From NCBI GenBank assembly GCA_963731125.1, contig CAVSVP010000008.1:744001-808000 (forward strand): a stretch of DNA of 64,000 nt, written 5' to 3'. The stretch is from CAVSVP01 sp963731125. GTDB lineage: Bacteria > Pseudomonadota > Gammaproteobacteria > Competibacterales > Competibacteraceae. This document shows positions 1 through 9,586 of this stretch, one piece after another (the first letter of the stretch is position 1; every line of letters begins with the position of its first letter). Below the pieces are notes generated by a model. It did no database searches. It was not told where the DNA came from and saw nothing but the letters and a program-made list of their open reading frames with translations. The position numbers and the translations under genes were made by a program.

Positions 1-397
1 CCGGCGCGATGCTCCTGGCGCATGACCACGTCCAGCTGGCGCTGCCAATCCCGATACGATGACAGAAACGGCTATACTGGTATCCTTCTGGGTAAATCGC
101 CTTGTAATCCTGCCACAACAGGAATAGCTTCACCCCTTTGCGCTTGACCTCCCGGTGAATATCCTCCCAGACGCAGGGGCCATGGCTCACCCCATGGGCC
201 GGCGCGGGTGGAAACAAGCGTTTATCCAAGGTGGCCTCATCCAGGCGCTCGGGCAACGGCCAGTGCAATCCCGCCGCCTCGGCACGACGCAGGTAATCGG
301 CTACCGTAGCCCTCCCAATCCCACAACTGGCCGCTATTTGCCGGACACTACAACCATTGGCCCATTTCAATCTCAGGACCTCTTTGACTTTTCTCAT
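1..397 (-). pseudogene. istA: IS21-family istA transposase, 5' part, frameshifted and cut by the window edge
   Basis: Reading leftward from an ATG at 397 (preceded by GAGAGG), about 112 codons give the N-terminal part of an IS21 IstA transposase. It starts with a helix-turn-helix (VRQIAASCGIGRATVADYL) and runs to the block YPEGYQYSRFC. One base is then missing near 55-63, because the next family block (YRDWQRQLDVVMRQEHRAG) continues in another frame up to base 1. The DDE domain and istB would lie left of the window. The element end is marked by tandem 23-bp repeats at 494-608. The frameshift suggests an inactive copy, unless sequencing error explains it. Confidence 0.8.
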
Positions 398-493
398 GGT
401 CAACCTCTCGCGTGGCATAGGCACCTCTTTTCGCAATGAAAAAAGGTGCAGGGTAACTTGGGTTATCCCACTTCGCCTATGCCACCTACCAGG

Positions 494-608
494 GTGGCCG
501 GAATCGCTTGGAACCGGTGGCCGGTTTGGCCTGGAATCAGTGGCCGGATTCGATTGGAATGAATGGCCGGTTTATGTTGGAATCAGTGGCCGAATTGCCC
601 CGGAATAT
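494..608. repeat. Five tandem 23-bp repeats at the IS21 end
   Basis: Five units with an exact 23-bp period and the consensus GTGGCCGG-N7-TTGGAATCA run from 494 to 608 and stop where IS630 sequence begins. IS21-family elements are known to carry multiple short repeats at their termini that bind transposase, so I read this array as the IS21 left end, upstream of istA. Translation of the array creates a spurious open frame that runs into the neighbouring IS630 remnant. Confidence 0.75.
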
Positions 609-1395
609 GCAGGCGGGCAACGACGCAAACTGAGGGAATCGGATGAAGCGGTACTCAAACAGTTAGTGGAGGAGCACGCAGACGCGACGCTGTCGGAATT
701 GAATCAGTGGTTGAAGGCGAAGACGGGGGTGGTGGTGAGCGACGCGACGATTGGCTTGAGCTTGCGCCGGCGCGGGATCACGCGCAAGAAGTTAAGCTAC
801 CATGCCAGAGAGCGCGAGGCCGATGAGGAGAAAGACCCATCACTTCCAAAGCGGTTCAACAAGAGCAAGCCGAGATGGACCCGACGCGCTCGCTTTTCAT
901 CAATGAAGCGGCGTAAACATCGGTAAGGCACCCGCTATGGTCGGGCACCGGGCGGGTGTCGTGCATGCTTATCAACCGGTAAAGCCGGGACCGAACTGAC
1001 GTTGGTGAGTCGTTAGGAGTAAAGGAAGTGCGTGCGATCATGGAAATCGACGGCCCCATCAACGGGAATGCCTTTACCCGCTTTATCGAGCAGTTGCTGG
1101 TTCCCACCTTACAGCCGGGCGATCCAGTGTGGCTGGATAATCTGAGCAGTCACAAAGTCGAGGGGATTCAAGAAGCGATGGAAGCGCAGCAGGCTGAGTT
1201 ACACTTTTTGCCCCCCTATTCACCGGATTTCTCACACATCGAACTCTATTTGTCAATGTGTAAGCCTTTCTTCGGGGCTCGGCGGCACGCACCAGAGATG
1301 CCCTCGAGGGTGAAATAAGAAATGCGTTAGATGCCGTGACAGAAACCGTATAATAGGGTGGTTAAAGACTGCGGATATGGTAGGGAACAATAATT
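609..1395 (+). pseudogene. IS630-family transposase remnant, 5' truncated, several frameshifts
   Basis: From 609 the sequence encodes the second half of an IS630 helix-turn-helix region (LNQWLKAKTGVVVSDATIGL, then LRRRGITRKKL). After shifts near 850-1020 it resumes with IDGPINGNAFTRFIEQLLVP, the catalytic block WLDNLSSHK and the hallmark LPPYSPDFSHIE (Asp and Glu of the DDE triad). A further shift near 1260 leaves the C-terminus (tail like DAVTE...GWLKTADM) in another frame to about 1395. The 5' end is missing because the IS21 element abuts it. It cannot make an active transposase. Confidence 0.8.
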
Positions 1396-1526
1396 AGCGA
1401 GTTTAAGGATTAATAATTAGAGTGACTTTTCGAAATCAATACTTCGGACTCAGCGTAGGGCCTAAGTTTGATTTAATTCGATTTTCAGTGATAAGTGATT
1501 GATTTTTTATGCTCAAAACTGTCCGA

Positions 1527-1542
1527 ACTATTGCGAAATAGT
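1527..1542. promoter_or_regulatory. Palindrome upstream of the VPEID-CTERM gene
   Basis: ACTATTGCGAAATAGT is a perfect 6-bp inverted repeat around a 4-bp centre, 38 bp before the start codon at 1581. It could be an operator or a small RNA hairpin in the 5' leader. The rest of 1396-1580 is AT-rich and holds no gene I can see. Confidence 0.35.
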
Positions 1543-1580
1543 AGATGCATCACAACAATGTGTTTACCAAGGAGGTGAAA

Positions 1581-1805
1581 ATGAAACGAATGATACCATT
1601 AATAGCCGGTGCCGCTATCCTGGCGCTATCGGCAACGAGTGTGGGCGCTGCTAGGAATGGGCCACCACCCGGGCATGGAGGTACACCACCCGGGCATGGA
1701 GGTACACCACCCGGGCACGCGACTGTGCCTGAAATCGACGCCGCCGCCGGGGGTAGCGCCATCGTGTTGCTGTCGGGCATTCTATTGCTCATATCGTTAC
1801 CATAA
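1581..1805 (+). CDS. Small secreted VPEID-CTERM sorting-signal protein, C-terminus altered
   Basis: A 74-residue protein behind a near-perfect Shine-Dalgarno (AAGGAGGT, 5 nt before ATG 1581). It has a cleavable signal peptide (MKRMIPLIAGAAILALSA...VGA), then three PPGHGGT-type repeats (21-bp DNA period), the motif VPEID at about residues 51-55, and a hydrophobic helix (SAIVLLSGILLLI). Signal + VPEID + helix + basic tail is the architecture of VPEID-CTERM proteins, processed by exosortase E/protease fusions; the broken exosortase gene lies 2 kb downstream. The expected Arg-rich tail is absent: the frame ends ISLP-stop exactly where an IS50-type remnant begins, so the sorting signal is probably damaged. 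The function of the mature peptide is unknown. Confidence 0.72.
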   Translation: MKRMIPLIAGAAILALSATSVGAARNGPPPGHGGTPPGHGGTPPGHATVPEIDAAAGGSAIVLLSGILLLISLP

Positions 1806-1814
1806 CTTGAATTC

Positions 1815-3167
1815 TGCATAGCCCGCTGGGCTTCGAGAGCCAGGACAAAATCGCGGGTTCGCTGGAGTCTGATCCAAAGGGTCTGTGGTCCAGGGAAGCC
1901 ATCGCCCTGACGATTAAGAAAGCCCCCGAAGCCAGCCACCAGGCGAATCATGTCATTCAACGCAGGGGAGACCTCGGGCGGCGGTTGGCGCTTGGCCACC
2001 AGGTACACCGCCTGCCATCCGCATGGCAAATACGACGTTGCAGGGTAACTCCGGGCAGGTGCGCCCCAGCATGGTCAGATACAGCACCCGCCAGGCGATG
2101 ATCAGATAACAGGCCAGCGCCGGTTCGAGGCGTTCGAGGTGCTCGAGCTGTAGCTCTTCGACGTGGCAGCCGGATTTCAGAATTCGGAAAAAGACTTCTA
2201 TTTGCCAGCGGCAAAGGTACCATTGCAACACCTCGACGGCCTGTTCAGCGGTGTCGATCGGCACGCTGGTGAGCAACACCCACGTGATGGTGCTTCGTCT
2301 GCCGGGGGATTGACTTCGGTGGCCAACAGCGCCGTGACTGCCACGTCCGGCAGCGCTTCGCCAGCGCGATAAGGTGCCTTGCGGGTGACTGGCACCGCCT
2401 GCAGCGTCTGGACGATATGGCGGGCCGTGCGCTTATCGGTCGCCGGCCTATCGAATTCCACCGGCGCCAGCACCGGCGCCGCGGCAGCGCCTGCCAGAGT
2501 TTTCGCCCAGCGCTGAGCTGGCGGTCAGGTTCGGCGCGGATCAACCACTCGGCACAGGGCCGCTGGGCCTGTTGGGCCCAGTAGCGTTCGGCAAACACCT
2601 CGTAGCTATCCGCTTCGCGGTCGGCCGTATAAACCCGTCGGGTTGGGACTGGGCTTGTAGTCACTGATGCGCTGGTAGCCTTCGCGCCAGGGCGGCTCTC
2701 CTTGCTTCGATGGGCCGATGCGGATCTTTCTCTTGACCTAACCTGCCCGGTTCCCGGGCCCAGCTCCACCCCTCCAGCACCCCCAACGGTACTCGCTCTG
2801 GGGTTACCGCTAGGGTCGGGTGCAGGGAGAGCCCACGGCGCGTTTCGTAATTCAACGGCCCCAACCCCTCAATGTCGCTTTTGCCGGTATCATCGAGCTC
2901 CGTGGGATCCTGGATACACAGCACCCGCGGGTGCTCGTGCAGCCGCTGTTCGCTACCGGCCGCCTGCGGCTCCAGAACCTCTTGGGACCCCACCCGCTCG
3001 TGGTCAAAGGACCGAGAGGCCGCTTTGGCCTCAGGCCAACCGCCGCAGGCGGCCGGAATGCTCGCCTCGGGCTGGGCACCCAGCTCCGCCAATACCTGCC
3101 GCGCCCGCTCATTGAGCCGTTGATCTCCTACATTAATCGTCTCCAGTTCCGCTACCCAATCGTTCAT
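1815..3167 (-). pseudogene. IS4-family (IS50/Tn5-like) transposase, multiply frameshifted
   Basis: Starting at ATG 3167 (MNDWVAELETINVGDQRLNERA), the minus strand shows IS50-type blocks in order but in at least four frames: SIPAACGGWPEAKAASRSF, VLCIQDPTELD, ADREADSYEVF near 2600, LLATEVNPPADEAP near 2330, the YREK-like WYLCRWQIEVFFRILKSGC near 2200, and the C-terminal MIRLVAGFGGFLNRQGDGFPG near 1950. The order and spacing match Tn5-type DDE transposases, but the frameshifts make it dead. Its 3' end touches the C-terminus of the VPEID-CTERM gene. Element ends could not be fixed. Confidence 0.75.
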
Positions 3168-3727
3168 GTCGCTTTCTCTTGTCAGGGCTAGGGGCGTCGC
3201 GTATTTAACACCGATTTTCACCAGACGGATAACCGTCCTCAGGAGACTTAAAATGGGGGCGTAGGGGAAGAAATCAAGGGTTAACGGCGAGTTGAGCGGT
3301 CGTCCTTCAAGCCACGTGTTGGGCGGGCGTATCAGCCAACGTGGCAGCATTGGAGTTATGGGTAACGATATGTCTATTGCTGCTTGCGGAGCGGAGACGA
3401 TCCGAGAAGCAGTCGGCGGCTCGGCAAGACAACCGGATAGCCTGATTAGCCGATTCTGTTGTCTGGCGAAAAGCCCAAATAGCACTGCAAAGGCAGTGCG
3501 TATGGCTGATGGCGGTTACGCACTGGGAAAGGGAAGACCGCGCGATTTACAGGGATACGGTGGACGCCATCTACATCTGATACGTCTAGCCTTTTTTGAG
3601 TTGTGTTGGCAAGTTGTGGGTAAACAATAACGGCATGCTTGCCAGGTGGCCCATGCGGCGGCCATTTTTAACAACCCTTCGGTATTTATAACCCACTGGA
3701 TCCAGGCATCCCTGACGGGAAGCCTGC
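3168..3727. other. Non-coding stretch before the exosortase gene
   Basis: I see no protein family in any frame here. The part nearest 3168 is probably the outer end of the IS50-type element, but no clear terminal repeat was found. The last 120 bp, before GTG 3728, presumably hold the exosortase promoter; no convincing -35/-10 pair stands out. Confidence 0.4.
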
Positions 3728-4952
3728 GTGATTAGCAGCATGTTACATAACCTGACGAAGACCCTCTTCCTCTCTAGCTCCTTGACACGCATTCACAGGC
3801 TTGGAGTGGCGCAGCGATTAGGGTTGCGCGCGATTTTGCTGGTAACGCTTCTGGCAGTCGAGCTTATAGCACTAACCTCACGCTATGAAGTACCCGAACT
3901 TGTCTCCCTGCAATTGGTTTTTACAAATGATGCCAGCTGGGCGACGGTACTGTTCCAGCTTTCCAAAGAAATTTGGCCCGCCGGCCTCTGGGTTATCGGT
4001 ACGTGCCTCCTTTGTCTGCTCATCCCCACGCCACGACTTAAGGCCATTCTTGTCGATTGGCAGGCGCAGTCGAGGGAGTCTCATTGGTGGGTGTGGTTAA
4101 TCTGTCATGGCCTCGCATTCGCTGCGTTTGCAGGAATCACCGCTTTTCTCTTTGCAGATCCCACCGATCCGACCCGGCTTTCGGCGCTCGGGTTTATCGG
4201 GTGGATGACACTCCTTGGCGCTACCCTCTGGCTCTGGTTGCTCGCTCTCGCGCCGGGCCGTTTTTGGTTAGGGCTGCTGCGCCACGAGCACAAGCGGTTG
4301 CTCATCGGATTGCTGCTGGGCATCTGCGCCTGGAGGATCATTCGATTCGATGGTCCCCTCGCCTCAGTAGCGCTTTGGGACATGCTAACCGAGCCGACGC
4401 TGCAGCTTGTCCATGCGCTGCTCGGCTGGGTCTATTCCGAGCTTGTCTATCAACCCCAGCTGTCTGTGGTCGGTACCGCCGTCTTCCAGGTCGACATTCG
4501 CTACGGCTGTTCGGGCATCGAAGGCATTACCCTGATCACCCTATTTCTGGGTATCTATTTTTGGCTCTTCCGCAAAGCGCTACGCTTTCCCCACGTTTTC
4601 TGGCTGATCCCGGTGGGGATGCTGGCCATCTGGCTCGCCAACGCCGTGCGTATCGTCACGCTGATTGTCATCGGGACGTCCTTTTCCCGGGACGTCGCGT
4701 TACAGAGTTTTCATTCACAAGCCGGTTGGGCCGCCCTGACCCTGATCTCGGTAGGTCTGATTGCTGTCGCACCGGATGCGGATCTTTAGCATTACCCAAT
4801 CAAACGCTCCGCCTGCTCATCGTCTCGCCGTTGCGCTACTCGTTCCCTTTCTGGTGATGATGGCAGCATCCATGATCATCTCGCTCTTCTCCAACGGCTT
4901 TGACCTGCTCTATCCCTTACGTGTGGTGGCGGTCGCCGCCACTCTCTTCTAG
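3728..4952 (+). pseudogene. Exosortase E/protease (VPEID-CTERM system), exosortase part, frameshifted
   Basis: From GTG 3728 (GGGAAG just upstream; ATG 3740 is an alternative) a polytopic membrane protein is encoded. The exosortase signature residues are all present: Cys261 in DIRYGCSGIEG, Arg308 in WLANAVRIV and His329 in SFHSQAGW. These are the catalytic Cys, Arg and His of exosortases, which cleave and transfer CTERM-tagged proteins at the inner membrane. Near 4770 the frame shifts by one base (the original frame ends at 4789) and continues as HRLAVALLVPFLVMMAAS to 4952, where Tn3-type DNA begins. In exosortase E the next domain is a CAAX-protease-like domain, found here at 7026-7365 and 9108-9236. 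Confidence 0.78.
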
Positions 4953-4988
4953 TTTTCAGAAGAACCCCCAAAAGTGACGAATCTGAGG

Positions 4989-6980
4989 TTATTCTGTCCA
5001 GAACGCCTGCTTTAGGTGCTTTTCTAACATTGCGGCCATAGCCGCAATATCGATGACAATTTTACTCGCCTTTTTAAAGCTGTAGCGTCCGGTGAACAAC
5101 AAGTGATACCAAGCAATGGGAGAGATCCTGGCAAATTCTTCGAGGATTTTTTCAGACACACCTTCTGCCACCATTTTCTCATATACCGTATTGAGGATGA
5201 GCGCGTTGTAGGCCACGATGCAATTGGCCACGAGCCTGGCGGCATGTGCGCTGATTCTGTTGTCACTTATTTTCCTGCCTTTGAACACACTGTTGTAAAT
5301 TTTACGTATGAGACTTTGTAGCTGATGGTAAGCTTCCGTCCGGTTTCTGGCGTTCCTGATCGCTTTCCGCAGATTCATGTCATCAATCAGGTTCAGAACG
5401 TGCGTGCTTTTGAAGATTTTGTTGTATTCATATAAGGCTGATCTCAACCTGGAGTATCTGGCATGAGAGTTTAGCTTTCGGATAAGGTGGCTCTGAGTAT
5501 TTTCTTGCAGTATCAACGATAGCAAGACGCGCTGTATCCCTCTGCTTTGTGATTTGATCAAATCCACTCTGATGATTCCGGCAGGTCGCAGCGGGCACTC
5601 GACATGCTCGACGGGTTTCAGGGCATAAAGGTCTTCGGAGGCCTCCCGGACATTTTTAATGCTGGGAACATAGTCCACGTCAATCGCATCCAGGGCCACA
5701 AAGTTCAGCTTGTTCAAAGAATGGTTATCCCCGGTCACTGAGTCGATATCAATATCGGTTTTGTTGCCGTACACCATGTCATACAGGCAATGTCCCTCAT
5801 ACTCATTCAGTCCGATATTGCGGGCATTCACCGCCACAAAGTTGGCAATCAGCGTATACAGGGAGATCCCTCGACCTTTCCCTAAGTACTTTTTAGAATA
5901 CCTGGACTGAATGGTGCTATCGCTGGTGGCAAACTTCTGTCCATCGGCATCCGCCAGAACCTTTTTATCCAGCAGGTTCCATCTCTTGAAGATCGGCAGG
6001 GTGTTAATAAAATTACTGACCAGATCATTGGCGGCGCACAAGGTTTCAATACGAACAAAGTCCTCCCGGGTTGACCGCAGCATGTTGAAATCGAGGTCGG
6101 ACATCTCCGACATCTTTATCGTGCCGAAACCGAACGCTTCGGAGAGAATGCAGGCGTTCAAGGCCAGTGGTAGAGGTTTTTTCTGTTTTGTGTAGCGGTC
6201 TTTCAGGTGCGTAAAGCCGTTCCACATGCCGGCCAACTCGCCAATGAACATGACCACATCAGCAATTTCGACCTTAGGTAAGGTTTGAAAGAAAGCGTCT
6301 TCGAGTTTTTCACTGCTATCGTACAATAGCCGCCACTGTGACTTTCCGTTCGTTGGCTCCTTGATCCTGAACCCAGTATTTTGTTGCAACCGGATATTGT
6401 TGGCGGTGGTTGTCCAGGCGTGGTCAAGGGCTGTCAGCGCTTCATCCAGCCGTTCCTGGCAGTAGATGGGGATCTTGGGATAGCCAAATTGGCGCGCAAT
6501 ACTCTCTACATCATCAACCATGACCTCATTAATGAGGTCATGGTTGATGTCGCTGTAGGAAACACTGGCATTGCAGCACAGTTTGCCCCGATTAATCAGG
6601 TGGTACATCTTTTGGTAAATGAAGAACTCAAACCGATGGGGATCCCAATGCTCATCTTCCGGTTTGCGCTTCAGATACCGAACGAGGCGCTGCGGAATTG
6701 TCAGGCCCAGATCATCAGCGATCCGCAAAGCACCCGGGGACTTTCCACTGGAGTAGTGAGTTTTAATGAGTCCGATCAGTTCCATGACCTGGCTATCGGC
6801 CTTGTAATAGAAGAAGGGGACCGCCAGGGTAATTGGCCTCAAGTACAGTGATATCAGACGCGAGGAATTGGCATAGTACTGCCATTTCGTGGCGGTTTTA
6901 TCAAAGGTGTTTGCCGACAGGAAATCCGCCAGAACCGAAAATTGTCGTTTGGGCAGGATTCGATAGGCCGCTTCATCCAA
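4989..6980 (-). pseudogene. tnpA: Tn3-family TnpA transposase, N-terminally truncated
   Basis: A 663-codon open frame matches the C-terminal two thirds of a Tn3-type transposase (full-length family members are close to 1000 residues). Visible blocks include ADGQKFATSDSTIQSRYSKK (first catalytic Asp region), DSVTGDNHSLNKLNFVALDA (second) and ARISPIAWYHLLFTGRYSF near the end, the usual Tn3 C-terminal signature. In frame, the sequence extends upstream of the TTG at 6980 to a stop near 7010, where exosortase/protease sequence resumes, so roughly 300 residues are missing. No resolvase, res site or 38-bp terminal repeat could be identified. It sits inside the exosortase E/protease gene. Confidence 0.8.
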
Positions 6981-7025
6981 TTGCTCGTGTGTGAGCGATT
7001 TGTCACGCTATGGAAACCATTTGAG

Positions 7026-7365
7026 GAACTTCGCTGGCTTGGGAAAGTCCACTGTCACTCGGCTATGTGTTGGTCCTGTTGGCACCCCAGGGCGCGGGCA
7101 GTGACACGGCGTTAGCCGAGGGACTGGCGCAATTACCCCATTGGGCGGCAGCCCTCTGGTTGCTCTTTCGCGTACTCGGTTCGGTCATCACCGTGCCTGT
7201 CGCCGAGGAACTTGCCTTTCGCGGTTATTTAATCCGCAAGCTGATGGCGAAGGACTTCGCAGCGGTATCGTCCGGGCAGTTCGCCTGGCTCTCATTTTTG
7301 ATGTCTTCCCTTCTTTTTGGGCTGCTGCATGACCGTTGGATTGCCGGGACCCTGGCCGGAATGGG
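7026..7365 (+). pseudogene. Exosortase E/protease, CAAX-protease domain, middle fragment
   Basis: Between the Tn3 remnant and the 1742-bp IS, the frame TSLAWESPLSLGYVLVLLAP continues to VPVAEELAFRGYLIRKLM and SSLLFGLLHDRWIAGTLAGMG. EE-x3-R and the later FxxxH block are the metal/active-site motifs of CAAX-protease (ABI/CPBP) membrane proteases, the C-terminal domain of exosortase E fusions. The frame is cut at 7366 by the IS. Joining this piece to 9108 onward, with one copy of the 8-bp duplication GGAATGGG removed, restores the frame as AGMGYALALYRRG. Confidence 0.8.
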
Positions 7366-9107
7366 GGCTTGGTTCAATCCAAGGTAACAATTTTACCGGG
7401 TAGCCAATGCGGATATTTCCGGTAGAGTGAGAGGTTGTGGGAACCCACTCTTTTCGGAGGTTATCAGCATGGCTACCCAAGTCAGTAATACCCTGTCTCA
7501 CTCCGCTTCGTCAACGGCTTCCGTTGGCTGTGCCGCCCACGCGTTGGCTGGGGAGCAACGCCAACAGCTGGCACTGCAGGTATTGGCGCGAACCGAGCCG
7601 GTGACGAAGCTGTCGACGCGGCATCAGGTCAGCCGGAAGTTTCTCTATCAACAAGCGGACAAGGGCGAGCAGGCCCTGACGCAGGCGTTTCAGTCACCGC
7701 CAGCGAACGATGAGGAGGTGTTGTTCTACCTGCCGGTCACCCGTGCCTGGTTGCGGCAAGTGGTGTTGGCGCTGGTGCTGCTGTGCCATAGCTCGTTTCG
7801 CGGCGTGATCGGGTTTTTCCGCGACCTACTGGATGAGCGCATCGCGCTGGGCACGGTGCACAATATTGTTCAGGAGGCGGTGGACGAGGCGCGCCGGATC
7901 AATGCCCAGCAAGACCTGTCCCGGGTGCGGGCGGGCAGCCATGATGACCTGTTTCAGGGCCGCCAACCGGTGTTGGTGGGCATCGATCTGGATGCCACGT
8001 ACTGCTACCTACTGGCGCCAGAAGCGCACCGGGATGCCGAGACCTGGGCGATTCATCTGTGGGACCTGATGGCGCAGGGACTGCAGCCCGACGACACGGT
8101 CGCCGATGGCGGTCAGGGGTTGCGAGCCGGGCAGGTACTGGCCTGGCCTGAGGTGGCGTGCGACGGTGACGTCTTTCATGGGCTGCAGCCGTTGACCCGC
8201 CTGGTCGGGATCCTGGACAAGCGCGCCTATGCCGCCATCGCCCAGCGCGAGAAGCGCGAACAGCAAATGCAGCAGGCCAACCACCAGGGCCAGGGCCGCT
8301 CGCTATCCAAAGCGCTCGCTGACGCCCGTGCCCAAGAGGCCAGCGCCATTGCCCTGGCCGACGAGGTGCGCACGCTGGGCCAGTGGCTGCAGCACGATAT
8401 CCTCGCCCTGGCCGGCCCCGATGCCGCCACCCGCCAGATCCTGTATGATTTCGTGGTCGCTTCGCTGCAGGCGCTCGACGCCCTGGATCCCAGCCGCCTG
8501 CGCCCGGTGTGGCGCACCCTGGCCAACCAACGCGATACCTTGCTGGCCTTCGCCACCCGGCTGGATCAACAGCTCGAGGCCCTCGCCCAGCAGTTCGACG
8601 TGTCCCCGTTTCTGGTACGCGAAATGTTGGCCCTCACGAGCTCGCCACGCACCACCACCACCGCCTATTGGGCCAAGGCGAGTGCCTTGCACCGCCAACT
8701 CCATGGCCACTTTTTCCCCCTCCAGCAGGCGCTCGACGCGCTATGCCAGCACCTCCACCGCGCCAGTTCCTTGGTCGAGAACCTCAACAGTCGACTACGC
8801 AACTATTTTTTCCTGCGCCGCCAGATCGGTCCGGCCTATCTGGATCTGTTGCGTTTCTTTCTCAACCATCAGCCCTTTCCACGCAGCCAGAAACCCGAAC
8901 GACTCGGCAAATCTCCTGCTGAGCTGTTGACCGGTCAGGCTCATCCGCATTGGCTGGAGATGCTTGGCTTCACCCGCTTCACGCGGGCACGTGACGCCGC
9001 TTAACCTCTCTCTTGGATCCGCTGCAACTCCACACCGGCCTCTTTTCAGAGGCCACAGGATCGCTGTGCCTTGTGTTACCCTAAAACCGGTGTTTTTGAA
9101 CCATGCC
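7366..9107 (+). mobile_element. 1742-bp insertion sequence, copy 1 (unassigned DDE family, 8-bp TSD)
   Basis: The ends are defined by comparison with the near-identical copy at 27001-28742. The left end is GGCTTGGTTCAA and the right end TTGAACCATGCC, a 12-bp inverted repeat with one mismatch. The element is flanked by the direct repeat GGAATGGG (7358-7365 and 9108-9115). It carries one transposase gene. It is inserted in the protease domain of the exosortase gene, and precise loss would restore that frame. Confidence 0.92.
7469..9004 (+). CDS. Transposase of the 1742-bp IS, copy 1
   Basis: 511 residues from ATG 7469, chosen because GGAGG lies 9 nt upstream; an upstream GTG in the same frame has no better site. 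The N-terminal part looks like a helix-turn-helix (TKLSTRHQVSRKFLYQQADK). Candidate catalytic acids are the Asp in VGIDLDATYCYLL, the Asp in VACDGDVFHGL and the Glu in SSLVENLNSRLRNYF, fitting a DDE nuclease. A Gln/Lys-rich coiled stretch lies between the second and third. I do not recognise the IS family. Both copies have intact frames, so the element may be active. Confidence 0.8.
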   Translation: MATQVSNTLSHSASSTASVGCAAHALAGEQRQQLALQVLARTEPVTKLSTRHQVSRKFLYQQADKGEQALTQAFQSPPANDEEVLFYLPVTRAWLRQVVLALVLLCHSSFRGVIGFFRDLLDERIALGTVHNIVQEAVDEARRINAQQDLSRVRAGSHDDLFQGRQPVLVGIDLDATYCYLLAPEAHRDAETWAIHLWDLMAQGLQPDDTVADGGQGLRAGQVLAWPEVACDGDVFHGLQPLTRLVGILDKRAYAAIAQREKREQQMQQANHQGQGRSLSKALADARAQEASAIALADEVRTLGQWLQHDILALAGPDAATRQILYDFVVASLQALDALDPSRLRPVWRTLANQRDTLLAFATRLDQQLEALAQQFDVSPFLVREMLALTSSPRTTTTAYWAKASALHRQLHGHFFPLQQALDALCQHLHRASSLVENLNSRLRNYFFLRRQIGPAYLDLLRFFLNHQPFPRSQKPERLGKSPAELLTGQAHPHWLEMLGFTRFTRARDAA

Positions 9108-9236
9108 GGAATGGGCTATGCGCTGGCGCTCTACCGACGCGGCCAGCTAGGTGATGCCGTCATGGCTCACATGACAACGAACGCGCTGATCGCCGTTGTC
9201 GTCCTGGTTGATGGGCGATGGTCCTTGTGGTTCTAA
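9108..9236 (+). pseudogene. Exosortase E/protease, C-terminal fragment
   Basis: After the IS the gene ends with GYALALYRRGQLGDAVMAHM, TTNALIAVVVLVDGRWSLWF and a stop. AHMTTNALIA is the typical last His/Asn motif of CAAX-protease family proteins (HxxxN). Together with 3728-4952 and 7026-7365 it makes up a full exosortase E/protease split by two insertions and one frameshift. Confidence 0.8.
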
Positions 9237-9461
9237 CAGGTTTTTAGTCCAGTCAGTTAAGGGTTGCCAGTTTGTGTCAAACATTCTTTAGGCGAATTTT
9301 CTTCCAGCCCTCATTTCTACATCGCACGGGAGTGCTCGTGCGCCCTCAAATTTTACGCGATCACGATTTGCCCCATTAAATCCTTCTCCTGCGTTTGCCA
9401 AAGCCTTACCGTGTTCGCTCCTCGATGAGGTTGGTGATGTAGCTGAGAAACCGTAATTTTA
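9237..9461. other. Intergenic stretch without a recognisable gene
   Basis: I checked both strands here and found no conserved protein. The only structure is the hairpin and the palindromes that follow at 9462-9539. Confidence 0.4.
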
Positions 9462-9495
9462 AAAATTCAAGATTATCCCCATAATCTTGAATTTT
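9462..9495 (+). terminator. Perfect 15-bp AT-rich hairpin
   Basis: AAAATTCAAGATTAT pairs perfectly with ATAATCTTGAATTTT around a CCCC loop. The T-run on one flank and A-run on the other make a bidirectional terminator possible, although the stem is AT-rich. It separates the exosortase remnant from the kfrA-like gene and could also be a protein-binding site. Confidence 0.45.
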
Positions 9496-9508
9496 AATAC
9501 TGTTTCAT

Positions 9509-9539
9509 AACGTAAATTACGTTTTACGTAATTACGTAA
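9509..9539. promoter_or_regulatory. Two tandem perfect palindromes, likely KfrA-type operator
   Basis: AACGTAAATTACGTT (9509-9523) and TTACGTAATTACGTAA (9524-9539) are perfect palindromes sharing the half-site TTACGT. They lie 48 bp before the kfrA-like start. A -10-like TATTAT at about 9545 follows immediately, so a bound protein would block the promoter. KfrA proteins are known to bind operators in their own promoters, which fits autoregulation here. Confidence 0.6.
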
Positions 9540-9586
9540 TAAGCTATTATAGAAATCCGCTATCCTTTGAGTATGGAGACCTCTTC

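Noticed and set aside
494..608. A CRISPR array in the five 23-bp repeats
   Set aside because: The units follow each other without spacers and sit at an IS21 end; no cas gene is in the window.
8229..8930. Long open frames in other frames and on the other strand of the 1742-bp IS (also at 27864-28565)
   Set aside because: They are Ser/Pro/Arg-rich shadows of a GC-rich transposase gene, with no motif and no ribosome site.
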